From Corythucha ciliata (Eukaryota > Arthropoda > Insecta > Hemiptera > Tingidae): a stretch of 64,000 nt of DNA. Under the pieces are notes generated by a model, which had not been told where the DNA came from, did not search any database, and worked only from the letters and a program-made list of their open reading frames with translations. The stretch is from the NCBI GenBank assembly GCA_038030265.1, contig CM075938.1:18515009-18579008 (forward strand), read 5' to 3'. Each line of letters opens with the position of its first letter. The first letter of the stretch is position 1. Positions 53,550 to 64,000 of the stretch are shown here, in pieces. The position numbers and the translations under genes were made by a program.

Positions 53550-53615
53550 TTTCACGTGGCTAGTTTCGGCCACATGCGTCCCATTATCAATCTCCGGCGA
53601 CTTACATCAGCATGT
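53550..53615 (-). repeat. Hammerhead-like CGAAACTAG terminus
   Basis: The minus strand reads TTGATAATGGGACGCATGTG, then GCCGAAACTAGCCACGTG. The spaced TGAT-ATGG / CGAAAC pattern parallels the other CTGA/GAAAC cassettes in this window and termini of Penelope-like elements. Eroded. Confidence 0.3.
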
Positions 53616-54535
53616 AGCGCCAATCGTCATAGACATCACCCACAACGCCAACAGTCACTACCCGACTCCCCCCCAAAAAAAAAACATTTAAAAAAGTCCC
53701 GAAATCCCATATTTCACCTTCACCCGATTCCAATGTTTCCGGGTAGCGTTACACGTGAAATATTGTGATGAGGAATTACTTTAAAAAACGTCAAAATCTC
53801 GCCCTTCTCATTTATTCCTAAGCTTGAACTGATATGAGACGAAGGGTCGTCAAAAGCTGGTTTGGTCGTGGGGGGGAGGGCGCACTTTCAACAAGGTACG
53901 CCACTGATTCTACAGTTAGGAGTGAGGTGCTCCAAGACACGCCACCCCTTGTTCTTTAGTATGTTTGGGATGTTGTTGTGTGTTCTATGCCGTCAAGTGT
54001 GGAGCTTGGCCCTCTACATCAATGCCATGAGGATAGCCGGATCCCTCCCCCCCCCCCTGGTAAGACATCTGTTTACCCTCTTCCGTCAAGGGAAAAAGTG
54101 ATGGTTAACAATGCCATTTTGGGTTAAATCCTGGTAAAATCCTTCTACGCCGAATTGAGTACTCAAAATAACGTATTTCTTGGTTTCGGCTCAATCATTC
54201 CAATAATTCATTCTCCCCCTACCAAAGATGTTCTTGCAAGAAATGTTTGCAAAAATATTGTGGCATGCTTGAAGTGACGAGACGTCCTACTTTTCCCGGA
54301 CATGTCCTACTTTTTGAAAGCGTCGGGGACGTCCGGGCTCATTTTTCAGACTGGTGTCCGGAAAGAGCTCGCAAGTGACCTCTTTTTCGTCCTACTTTTC
54401 AGTCTCAACTTTATAACGTCTGGTTAAAACCCGTCGACGTTACAAAGGTCGAACTCTAAATATCTTTCACTTTCATCTTCAAAGAAATCGGCGGGGCTGA
54501 GCCGCATCGTCCCCAGTCACCGTTTTTACCCCCAG
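53616..54535. other. No recognised feature
   Basis: Unassigned DNA with short C/A-rich runs. GTCCTAC/GTCCGG words recur near 54,280-54,410. No domain-bearing frame. Confidence 0.4.
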
Positions 54536-56230
54536 ACTGATTCAAAAGCAATCCCGCGTGCTTGGCACTTTCAAAAATAAAATTCCCTCTACTCCGGACT
54601 CTAAAACTCAAAATTCGTGGATTTTTGCTCTTTCAATACTGAATTTTGCAGATTCGTCTCGTTCAAATCCCAGTTTCGTGGGATTCGCTCTTTCAACAAA
54701 ATTTCGTGTGTTTTGCTCCTTCAAAAACAATTTTTGTTGGTTTTCGCTCATTCAAAAACCAATTCTGTGGAGTTGGCTCCTATAAAACCGAATTTTTGGT
54801 TAGTATTAAGTAATAGCGTTTCCCATTTGCAAAATTTCTGCATTTGGGCAGTTCATTTCCACCCGTCCACTCTTAATTAAATCATATGTTCCTCGAGAAG
54901 ACGGATGGAAATGCATTGCCGCGTTGCAGAATTTTGTGCAAATGGGAAACGCTATAAGTTTGACCGGTTTGGTTAGTTGGAAAAACTAATTTGGCAAAAA
55001 CAAACGAACAAAAAACTAAATTCATGATTTAGGCTTTTTCACGTCCCAATATTATTAATGTCGCTGGATATTTTCGCTCTTTCGTAACCAAGTGTTTCAA
55101 ATTCGGAACCAATTTCACGTTTGTTTGTACAACCGCTAATTTCTAGCGGTTTCTAGCTAATTTCTAGGATTTTCATGCTTTTCAAAACCATACATCGTGG
55201 TGTTTGCTCTTACTGAAATCAGTTTCGTAGGTGAATTAGCCAATTCAGGAAACTATAATTTGGATCTTTCAAAAACCAAATTGCCGAATTTGACTTTATT
55301 ATACAAAACCCAAATTCCGTCATTTTTTCCCTTATACAATTCTCAAGTTTTGCGGATTTTCACTTTTTCAAACCCTAATTTCGCGAATTTGGCTCATTCA
55401 AATCGAGTCAACAACAATTTCAAACATTAAACTGATTTTTAGGCGTCCTAATGTTGTGTCCAACATTCCAACACAAGCGTCCTACTTTTTCGTGCCAGGC
55501 GTCCTCAGAAACAACTTTTACATCTGGTCACCGTATGCTCGCTCTACCAAAAACACTAATTTTTGCGGGTTTTGCCCCTTCGAAAACCAAACTTCAAGAG
55601 TTTGGCTAATTGGAAGCCCAATATCGCTGGCTTTTTGCATTTTGAAAATCCAAATTTTGCGAATTTGAGCCGGTTTGGCTTTTTCAAGAATAAATTTCAC
55701 GGGTAGAACAACTTATTCTGTTGGTCAGGCTTTTTGGAAAATCCAAATGTCTTGGGGTTGGCTCCTAAGCCACTCCCCCAAATTTTGCCGTTTTTGTTAA
55801 TTCATTTTAAGTGAGTTCGCTGGTTTTACGCTTTTAAAATCAATTTCACCGGTTCGGCTTTACCAGGGACAAGCCGGGTTTGTTAATTAATTAAATAAAA
55901 AAGTGAACTTGGCTCTTGAAATAATCAACTTCAATGGCTTGGCTTTTGAAGAAAAAACAAAAAAAATTTCGTGAGTTTATCTCACTCAGAAACCCAAATT
56001 TTACATACTTCGATCCTTAATAAAACAATTTCACTGATTTGGCTCTTTCAAAAGTCAATAAAACCAAAAATAATTCCTCGGATTTGCCACCCTCAAAAAC
56101 CCGGTAGTTTCGGTAGTTTAGCTCTGAAAACCCATTTTTTGTTGTTGGTATAGATTTTTCTCTTTGAAAAATCAAATTTCCGGGGCGTGGATGTTCATAA
56201 GTCTAATTTCGAGTGGTTTTGACACCGAAT
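54536..56230 (+). repeat. Family B array, ~1.7 kb
   Basis: Units such as AATTTCGCGAATTTGGCTC plus ATTCAAA, TTTGCGGGTTTTGCCCCTTC and AAAAACCAAACTTC recur with ~30-bp spacing, with non-repeat inserts at 54,800-54,960 and 55,440-55,530. This is the largest family B block. Overlapping ORFs at 54,558-55,700 encode repetitive FAHS/LALS-like words and are artefacts. Confidence 0.75.
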
Positions 56231-57271
56231 TTATAATAGTTATGACACTAATTCGTTAAGACCCTTGAAATTGCCTTGAAAAATAGACAACCCCTCCCCT
56301 CTTCTTTCAAAACACACAGGAAGGTCAATCTTTCCCGGCAATGGTAGAAAACATAGCCAGAAAAGTTGAAATTTTACATAAGGCAACGACTGGTTAGCTT
56401 TACGAGTGTAACAATGCCTCAAAATTTAACTGATTGTCACGGGAACCAGTCGTTACAACGCAAAACTGCTAATTTGACTGTGCATTCTGACAAATTCAAG
56501 CAGGAAACTGTCAAATAAAAGATTATCTGTTTACCCGTATTCAAAAGATAGGAAGGTCGCCTAATTGGAGAGTTTTGCTACAAGGAATCCCACATAACTG
56601 GGGAAGTGAATCCAGAAAATGTAATTGTTTCGAAGAATTCAAGGAGATTATTGAACCCTCAGCCATATGTTCATTTCATCAGCACAAATAAACAAAGTGA
56701 ACTCCACTTAACAACTTGTTAGTGGAGTTGTTAGCGAACTATCAGCCAACAATTTGGGTCATCGTGACTTCGTGAGTACATCAATGTAATTGTTTCGCCA
56801 AGGAACATGCATTTCCAGCGACCACCAAACTTGGAGACTTGGCGATGAATTAGTCACCCAACGGGCCAGTTTTGTGGAAGAACCCGAATCGTCGGCCTCG
56901 ATTCTCTGAAACCGGACTTTTGGGCTACGCGACTATTATTTTAGCGATGATGAAATGCTATTAGGCGATAAAACTGGACATTTCTGGTTAGAATTCCATT
57001 ATAAGACACCAAAAAAGTCGTCCCATACGATGGCTTTTCCACCAGTTCCCAAAGATTTTTACGCACTTACAAATAATACTTAAAGTTATGCTCGTACTGC
57101 ATGACCCAGTAATTCTTGAGGGTTGTAGCCTATCTTTTTTTTAAACAACTAAGCTCAACCGTTGAATCGATTTGATCTATAAGCGTTAATTACGCCCCAA
57201 CTCCCCCAAATTTTACATAAAAAAACACAAAAAAAACTATATGTTAACCCCTCTCTATGCCCTTTTTACAG
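56231..57271. other. No recognised feature
   Basis: Apparently unique DNA. An inverted pair (AGTGGAGTTGTTAG against CTCCACTTAACAAC) lies near 56,700-56,740. No exon could be supported before the acceptor at 57,270. Confidence 0.4.
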
Positions 57272-57432
57272 CCATGGATGGGGTCCAGGGACTGGTAGAC
57301 TCGTTCCTATACGCTTTGTGTCCCTATAACGTAAACGCTCATTTCATTTTTAGCTACGAACGAACGGTCCGCACCTACGACGAATTGTTGGGTTGTACAA
57401 CGCGTAGCACTGTTCGCAGGATGGAGGTGCAG
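57272..57432 (+). CDS. Candidate exon: last transmembrane helix of a GPCR-like receptor
   Basis: A pyrimidine tract and TTTTTACAG acceptor precede the exon, and a CAG/GTGAGT donor follows it. The 53 in-frame codons start MDGVQGLVDSFLYALCPYNV, a short hydrophobic segment with a Gln-Gly and a Tyr, then a basic juxtamembrane stretch (FSYERTVRTYDELLG, later TRSTVRRMEV). A helix of this type ending in a basic tail resembles TM7 plus helix 8 of some GPCRs. I did not find exons for other helices, so the family and even the coding status are uncertain. Confidence 0.3.
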
Positions 57433-60400
57433 GTGAGTCAAACATTAGGGAACACTGCAAGCGGGACAGAAGACGCTGAGTGTTTCGGTGATAAGGAAGA
57501 GAATCGTGAATCGGGGACAAACGTGAATGTAGTAACTTGAGAGGAGGCGTTCTGCTTGTAAATACGAATCAAATAAATATAAATTTAGCCTTATCGTAAT
57601 TTTAAACGTTTCAGAATGGGAAAAGTCTATGTTTTTGAGTTGAATTGATTTACATTCGCCTTTGAACCATTCTTGTTTGTGAGAATTCTAGTGCTTTTTC
57701 CTTTCGGCAGCACAGTTGAATGAACAAGTTAATTAATTTAACTCGCATAGGGCACCAACAATATGAATGCTCACAAGACATTTTCAGGAATCAGAAGTTT
57801 TCACATTGGTAAAAGCCTACGAACTTATGAGTCTTCCTTTTTACCTCCCTTTTTTTCCTCTTCCTTCCTTTTTACCACGCTCCCCTCCCTACCACGTCCA
57901 TACAAACACAAGCCTCGGAAATAAATTGAAAAACCTGGTTACCGAGTTTAGGGGTATCCTCTCCCATCATCGCACTCACAACAAGCCCCGCTCTTTTTCC
58001 TTAGAACCGGCATCTTTATACCTTCGCGTGGATTTCGTGTTACACCGCTATTTAAAGCCCGTTCTCGAACCCCCACCCCCACCCAACACCACCGCCCGTT
58101 TCGTGTTGTTGTTATTTTTGATTCATGTTTTGTTTTGATTGTTTTGGAGAAATATGTACCTGCGTGCATTGATTCAGCCTCTATTATCCCTCGTTTTTGT
58201 TTCAATGGAAGATTTTGGTCGTGTTATCCTTCCATTCAACGTTACTTATAGTAATAAGGAAAGTGAGAAATGTCATTATTAAAATTGCCTGTACTCTGTG
58301 GTTTAAAGAAAGCTTTTTATGCAAAATAGTCTCAAGCGAATTATTCAATGACGATCTCCCTTCTCCCATTTGTTGATTCTAAAGAGGGTGAGTATATGAT
58401 GCCATCTACCTCTCTCACACACCATTATGTGTTCGTGTTCTGTTGAAAAAGTTCGAGCGAGTAAGTATCAGGGTGGCGGGGAAAAGGGGGGGAATGGTTT
58501 CTCGCACACATACACACTCTCTCTAGTCTACAGAAGCGTGAGAGTGATATATTTACTCCGACACCGGCGAGACACCCACTGCATACACAGTGCCTCATTC
58601 ATCGAAACCTCTCCGCGAATTTCCGTCTCCGCACCCTCCTCCCACCGTACATACTCACCATAACCTGCACCGTCTACACACTTCAACAGCTTCTCTTGTG
58701 AACATTGGTGAAGGGGAGAACTGTGTGGGGGGGGGGGAGAATTCCCGACAGAATCCCAAAACGAGTAAGTCGTTTCTTGAAAAATTTGAAGTTTTTCTCA
58801 CCGGTCAGAAGGGATAGGACGATGAAGAATTTAGAGAGCGCTGAAACTGTTTAAAACCATTTCAACGTAATTGGACACAAACCCCTCCTTCCTTATAGCT
58901 CCTTCTCAATCACATCCCACTCTCAGACTTCCACAGGATTTGTCTTTTTGTTCGACATTTTCCCATTTCCATTTTGAAGCACAGGCGAACCTATCTAATC
59001 CCTACTTCTGTCTTTTTTTCTTCTTGTTGTTTTCTTCAGTTTCTACTACTTCAACCAATATTGGTGAAGATTCTTCGGACTGTCTGGAGCCTCCCCCCCC
59101 CCCCCGGCTCGTTCATCACTTTATAGCAATCTTTCTCTCATTTAAGCCCCCAGAAGGGAAATTTCATTTTATCAGGAATGTCTTTAGAGAGATGGGCGTG
59201 TCTCTTGGAGTTATTACGACGTTTTTTTTTTGTTTTGATACCTTTAGCTCATTTCCATTCGCCATGAGTGGAAGAATTTCAAGAATTAATTAATTTCCCA
59301 ATCTCTTAGGAAACCCTCCTATCATTGCTTATTACCTACCTTTTCTCCTGAAAGTTGTAGGCTTATTAGTCGACGGCACAGGAGGCATGTCCCTCTGAAA
59401 TCGTTAAGTTTTGTCCCTGTAACAAACCAATATTCAACGCCTGGAGTTAAAGTATCAAAACCCTTCCCAAAGGGTATCGAATACGACTGACAGCAGTGGG
59501 AGAAACTGCTTATGCAAAGCGGTTCAGCGGTTTTATTTTATGTCACCATGAAATTACAAACTTGCCCAGACGGTTGATACCGCGAACAAAATCGGGATTG
59601 GAATATAAATATGATTTCGCTCTTAAAGATACGATATCTACGGAAAAACAAGTAGGCTAGTCTTAAAAAAAGAACTTCTTTCCCCTCTTTAAAAAGTCAT
59701 GGCCTCTTGTATAGAACTTTTAATAATAGAAATGTTAAGAGCCCCCCCACCACCACCACCACCACACTCAACTAGCCTTCCAATCAAGAGTTTTTGAAAA
59801 AGCAATAATTTCCTAAGAAAAATTAAGATTCAAACGATGAAAATAACGTCCTTTCCACGTCCTCTTTACTTTCATCATCCCCCTCCTCCCCCGTCAGCAA
59901 CAAAATGCAATGACGGAAATCTTCGAAGAAAAGGAGGAAGAAGTTTTATTTAATTTTCGGCATAAACCTACAAATAGCCCCGATTTCCGTCTCTTTTTCT
60001 CTTTCACCCTCGCCACACCCCCACCCCTTCCGTACTCCTTTATTCCATTCCGACATTTGTAATTCGATAAGACTTTACTGCCTGCTGTAAAAACAAAACT
60101 GTATGAACAGATGGAACGGCGGGTTTCACCAAACGGTGCTTGGAGTATGGTGGATTGAGAAAGGGGGGGGGTCGTGTATTGGATGCTCGTTTTTTCTTTA
60201 ATACTTACACAGTGGAAAGAGGGGAAAACCAAGAGCCTTTCCCACTTTTCTGTGGCTCAACTTCGAGCTACCACCACCACCAAATTATGCCGTTTCTTCC
60301 AAAGAACCACCAACCACTATCACCATAAGGGCTCAATTCTTTAAGTTTTGTTGTTATTTACTGAAAATGAATTATCAATCTTGCTGGACATGACAATATT

Positions 60401-61363
60401 TAATGGCGTAAATTATTTATTCTGTCGTTTCCACGGAGTATAAGGGAAAAGAGCTTTTTATTGATTAAATCTGAGTCTCACTCTCACGCTCTCTGTCTCT
60501 CTCTTTCCCGAGAGTGGATATAATTTTTCAAGCCGGCGAGTCCAACTACTGGAAAACTTGAGTAGAATAATGCTCTGAGAAAATCGTGAAGAGAAATTGC
60601 CAGATGAGAGTCATCGTTTAATTTATCTTCCAGAGTGCCCTAAAAAGGGGAGAGGGGTTTCGGGAAGACTAGTGTCAGGGCTGGGGTTAAGGGTTGCTAA
60701 TAGCTTAAAAAGACGCCTCCCTCGAAAAAAAAAAAAGAGGAAGTTCTTCTCGTGTCATCAGCCCCCTCCCCCCCAGTCTAACAGTGATCTTTCCTGTTTC
60801 ATCCCACAGGTGGGTCTAAAATACATTAGTCACGCTAAAACGCGCTAAAATACGTCGCTTTAAAACACGAAATCGATCATTGTTAATTGCATCCCCTCTC
60901 CACCCAACCAACATTCCAAGAGAGTGGAGGAGGGAGGTTATCGTTTATTCCACGACCCCCAAAAAACACCCCCACCTTATCAGATCGAGTCAAATGACCA
61001 ATTAAAATCCGTGTAAAAGCGCTCGCAAATTTACATAAAATAACAGGATTTTCAAATATTGCATGAAGTATAAGAAGTTTTGAATGCTCGCCGTTTTTTT
61101 CAATCATGATATCTCTCACCTTTTTTTGGGACATTTTATTTTAAAGAAGTTTTTGTTTTTTTTTATAAACCTCAGTAAGTTCACAAAGTACTACAAAATA
61201 GAAACGATTGTGAAACATGGGAGGGTAAAGGGGGAAGCTTCTTCACATTTTTATAAGTTATTGTGTGAGTTAACGCAATAAAAAGATTACAGAAATGGAG
61301 TTTTTAAAGAAGTGCAGAATAGACTATAAGTAATGTATTTTTTTTATTGTTCCCCTTCCCCAG
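57433..61363. other. Long interval without recognised exons
   Basis: Contains C/T-skewed blocks (57,840-58,100; 58,860-59,120; 59,700-60,030) that hold open several frames at once, CCACCA runs near 59,744 and a CTCTCT stretch at 60,475-60,510. It may be an intron or intergenic DNA between the candidate exons at 57.3 and 61.4 kb. Confidence 0.4.
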
Positions 61364-61472
61364 GTGACCCAGTTTGAAAACAATGGAATCTCGCTAGCGA
61401 TCTTTCAAGACATGTCATTTCCTACAACACTTCTATCTGTCATTTTGACTTCTCTCCTTCTCGCTGTGAAAG
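61364..61472 (+). CDS. Candidate first coding exon with signal peptide
   Basis: A strong polypyrimidine-CAG acceptor lies before 61,364 and a GTAAGT donor follows 61,472. An in-frame ATG at 61,412 opens MSFPTTLLSVILTSLLLAVK, a textbook secretory signal peptide with a hydrophobic core, cut by the intron at phase 1. The same frame is open upstream of the ATG, so the exon may be either a 5' UTR plus start exon or an internal exon with a hydrophobic segment. The following exon was not identified: the next candidate (63,596) starts in phase 0 and would need an intermediate exon. Confidence 0.4.
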
Positions 61473-63595
61473 GTAAGTTGATTGGGTTCATTTTTTCGTC
61501 ATTTAATTCCAAAGCGTTCGCAATATTATGTCTGTCAAATTGTTCCGAGGTTTCTGATTGAGAGCTATGACCGTGAACATATCGATTTTCCCCGGCAAAG
61601 TAGTCCGAAAACTGTCAGTTTCGTAGGTCAATAGCTCAGGTGAGTCCACAGTTTTTGGAGCCACTATTTAGAACAGAGTTCAGGTTTTCCAGAACGCAGC
61701 TAGCTACTTATGTCTGGGCATAGCTTCAAAGTGATGGGCAGATGGATTGCGTGAAACCCCCAAGTGACACTTAATAGGTTTCCTGCGGAATTGAGGGCGG
61801 TGGGATGGGAAGGGTATGTTTAGACCAAAACCAACGACAACGCCGAATACTCTCCACCACATCCCAGTCGCTCTCGGCTGCATGCCAGTCGGGCCAAAAA
61901 TTGGCTTCGGATAAAACCAATTTGGTGGATTTGGACTTTCAAAAAACAAAGTTCAAAGTGTTGAATCACTGAAAAAAAAACAAAACAACAACAACTACAA
62001 CAAACAATTTCGCGAAGGCTCTCTGAAAAACGAAATTTACGGGTCTGGTCAAATAAATTCCATGGGGTTTAACCACTGAAGAGCGTCGCCACTCATTATG
62101 CCAGAAGGGGGCAGCTTTGTCATAAAGGGTGGACTAAGCGTAGGATTTTCGGATTCCCCGCGAATAAAACACCCTGGATACACGGATTAGTCAATTTTTT
62201 TATTTTTGTCATTTTTGCGAAACTTGCGCTCATCTCACATGGATTTTAATTGGAAGCGGTTCATGACATGAGTCGCCCTAGAACAGAGATTCTCAACCTG
62301 GGGGGCGCAAGCGATTTCCAGGGTGGGGGAGGGGGCGTGAAATTGTCCCCATTTCCTTAAGCAGATGAGACCCACCAAAAAAATATATCGGCAACTTCAG
62401 GAACGTCACATTTTTGTTTCTCGCTGTCCGAGAGTCCCTCAGACCAAATTCAATGGAAAAATGCAGTCGGTCCCGATCAAAATGCACCAAAAGAGACTGA
62501 CATAGATCCCAAAAGTGAACAAAAATGAGTGTTTTGCCTTGCCACTAGTTTCGGTCGATTTTCTGTGCTCCAAAGTGGCCTAGTATAGTGGAGGCTCTTC
62601 CCTTGCACTTTTGAGTTTTCGATTAAGTGACCACTCCACGTCGCGTGCACAAGTAGCCAAAAACGGGTGCGTCACAGGCAATGAGGCAATTAGTTGGTCC
62701 CTTCGTTGGTACAATCATGCTTATTTGACAAAAAACGAAGCTTTTCGTGGATTCGGGTCTTCACACACACGTTTGCGAGCAAACTCTGAGAAATTGTTTT
62801 TCGAATGAGAGAATCCAGCGAAATTACTTTTCAGTGCGGAAAACCCCTGCACTGCTTTCCAGGCAAGCAAAATTGCTTTTATACCAAGTAAAAATTAACT
62901 ATTTAGAGAGTAAAAGCCACGAACTTGGGATTTTTAGGGAGCGAAACCCTCAAAATTGCTTTTTGTGAGCAAGAACCACGAAATAGCTTTTTCAGTAAAC
63001 GAAACCCGCTCAACGGCTTTTCGAGAGAGAGAGAAACCTTGCGAATCGTTTTTTTCAAGCGCGCAAAATTGCTTCCATATAACGATAGTCCAGGCAAATT
63101 AGTGCTCTAGCACCTAAAAATTGTTGCTCGAGAGCTAGAACTCGTTTTAGTATCTCTTGCGGGTCCTGAATAACAAATTTATGAGTTTGCGACGGTTTCT
63201 AGGTTGTGCTTCAGATTTTAGATCCTAAAAACCGCAAAATTTTCTCACCTTTTTCCGTTTTTCGCGTTTAACTCGAAAAATTCGCATCCTACAGAAAACA
63301 TCACCGCTTCTGTTTTCAAAAAGCATGAAATTCTACGTTGCGTCAAATTTACCAACACCCTTACCAAAAATTATCATTTCAATGTTGCCTCGGGTTTTTC
63401 CGATCATAAGTAAGCCACTCCTCACCGGAATGCTGAGGCTGGAACGAAGTTCATTGCAGTAGTTTACTCAGGCAACAGATGGCCATCTGTCCACGAACTG
63501 AGATTCTTTCTGTTCCAGAGAGCCCTCTCAAATAACTCTTTTAACTTGGCAACGTTGCCCCCAAGTGAACTGGCCGCTCCCTAACATTATTTCAG
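61473..63595. repeat. Family B repeats and a lone hAT-like terminus
   Basis: Family B-like units occur at 61,900-62,060 and 62,700-63,330 (AAAATTGCTTTTTGTGAGC, then GAACCACGAAATAGC). At 62,284 the text CAGAGATTCTCAACCTGGGG resembles the terminal repeat of a large hAT group, but no matching inverse end is in the window. The rest is unassigned and may be intron. Confidence 0.45.
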
Positions 63596-63807
63596 GATGT
63601 TCTTGAAGGTGCAGATGTAAAAGGACTGGCAGATCAACGCGGAGCAATTAGGATGAAAATGCGCCCCACATGGTTCGATACACATTCACACCACTCAGCC
63701 TCCAGCACCTGGAAAATATATCGCTCAACTACATTTCCTATAGAAAAGTCGGGATCAAGTGCTCAGCCATTTGTGCCTACCGGAAGGGACATGCGTGTCT
63801 CAATACT
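63596..63807 (+). CDS. Candidate internal exon at the right edge
   Basis: A TTATTTCAG acceptor and a CT/GTGAGT donor bound a 212-base stretch open in one frame: DVLEGADVKGLADQRGAIRM, then PTWFDTHSHHSASSTWKIYR and VPTGRDMRVSIL. No family is recognised. The stop-free frame ends exactly at the donor, where reading on would give a stop, which supports an exon. It may belong with the signal-peptide exon at 61.4 kb, via a missing exon. Confidence 0.35.
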
Positions 63808-64000
63808 GTGAGTGATTAGCACCATAAAAATTACCTATAAAAATGTTCGTCGGAAGACGAACATCATGTGGAGGCACAAGAAAGAACATTCTGATTAGAA
63901 GAGGAGAAACAGCAAGAAGCATGATTCCGATGACGGCTTCCCCTAACCGTCTAATACGCCAGTCATTCTAGACAAAAAAAAGTGCAAACATTGCAAAAAA

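Noticed and set aside
54558..55668. Series of 70-87-codon ORFs
   Set aside because: Periodic peptides produced by family B units.

Overview
This window looks like nuclear DNA from an animal, most likely an arthropod-grade invertebrate. It has spliced genes with short GT-AG introns, a metazoan bestrophin channel gene, a PIF/Harbinger transposon, Ty3/gypsy and LINE-type retroelements, several MITE-like elements and a tRNA-like pol III unit. There are no operons, bacterial ribosome binding sites or CRISPR arrays. Coding density is very low. The species cannot be named from the sequence alone.

Layout. Positions 1-15,150 hold no recognised protein gene. They carry two opposed arrays of a degenerate ~29-bp repeat (3.15-5.56 kb), a fold-back element (5.6-5.9 kb) and a tRNA-like gene on the minus strand (7.65-7.73 kb) with an Arg-type body and an AGT (Thr) anticodon, then more repeat arrays (7.8-8.3 and 10.2-11.7 kb). 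Positions 15.15-23.3 kb are a decayed gypsy element broken by two insertions. One is a 530-bp fold-back element inside the reverse transcriptase. The other is a 4.4-kb PIF/Harbinger transposon inserted between RT and RNase H. Its transposase splices into an intact DDE protein, and it also carries a divergent Myb/SANT-like gene. Positions 23.4-24.95 kb are a Jockey-like non-LTR relic split by a 5'-truncated LINE with RNase H; the insertion is flanked by an exact 10-bp target duplication.

Positions 25-47 kb are mostly repeat arrays and small non-autonomous elements: a 16-bp-period array, a hammerhead-like structured segment (26.2 kb), an inverted pair of CTGA/GAAACCGG cassettes (27.6 kb), a MITE with a 9-bp duplication (28.7-29.0 kb), a hAT MITE with an 8-bp duplication (30.6-31.3 kb), a near-perfect 235-bp palindrome flanked by a 16-bp direct repeat (34.45-34.73 kb), and a Harbinger-type MITE with TTA duplication sitting in a 2.3-kb repeat array (35-37.3 kb). 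The bestrophin gene (47,265-49,985, plus strand) splices in frame across 11 exons and is the one confident host gene. Further repeat arrays follow. Toward the right edge there are candidate exons: a possible last-transmembrane exon of a GPCR-like receptor at 57.27 kb, a signal-peptide exon at 61.36 kb and an exon at 63.6 kb.

The strongest unexplained signal is the set of ~29-30-bp degenerate repeat families (called A, B and C here). They occupy many separate blocks in both orientations, share an AATTCGCG-like core and an A-rich half, and together make up perhaps a sixth of the window. They resemble one rapidly diversifying dispersed satellite. Repeat boundaries below are approximate. Splice models come from reading frame and GT-AG signals only.
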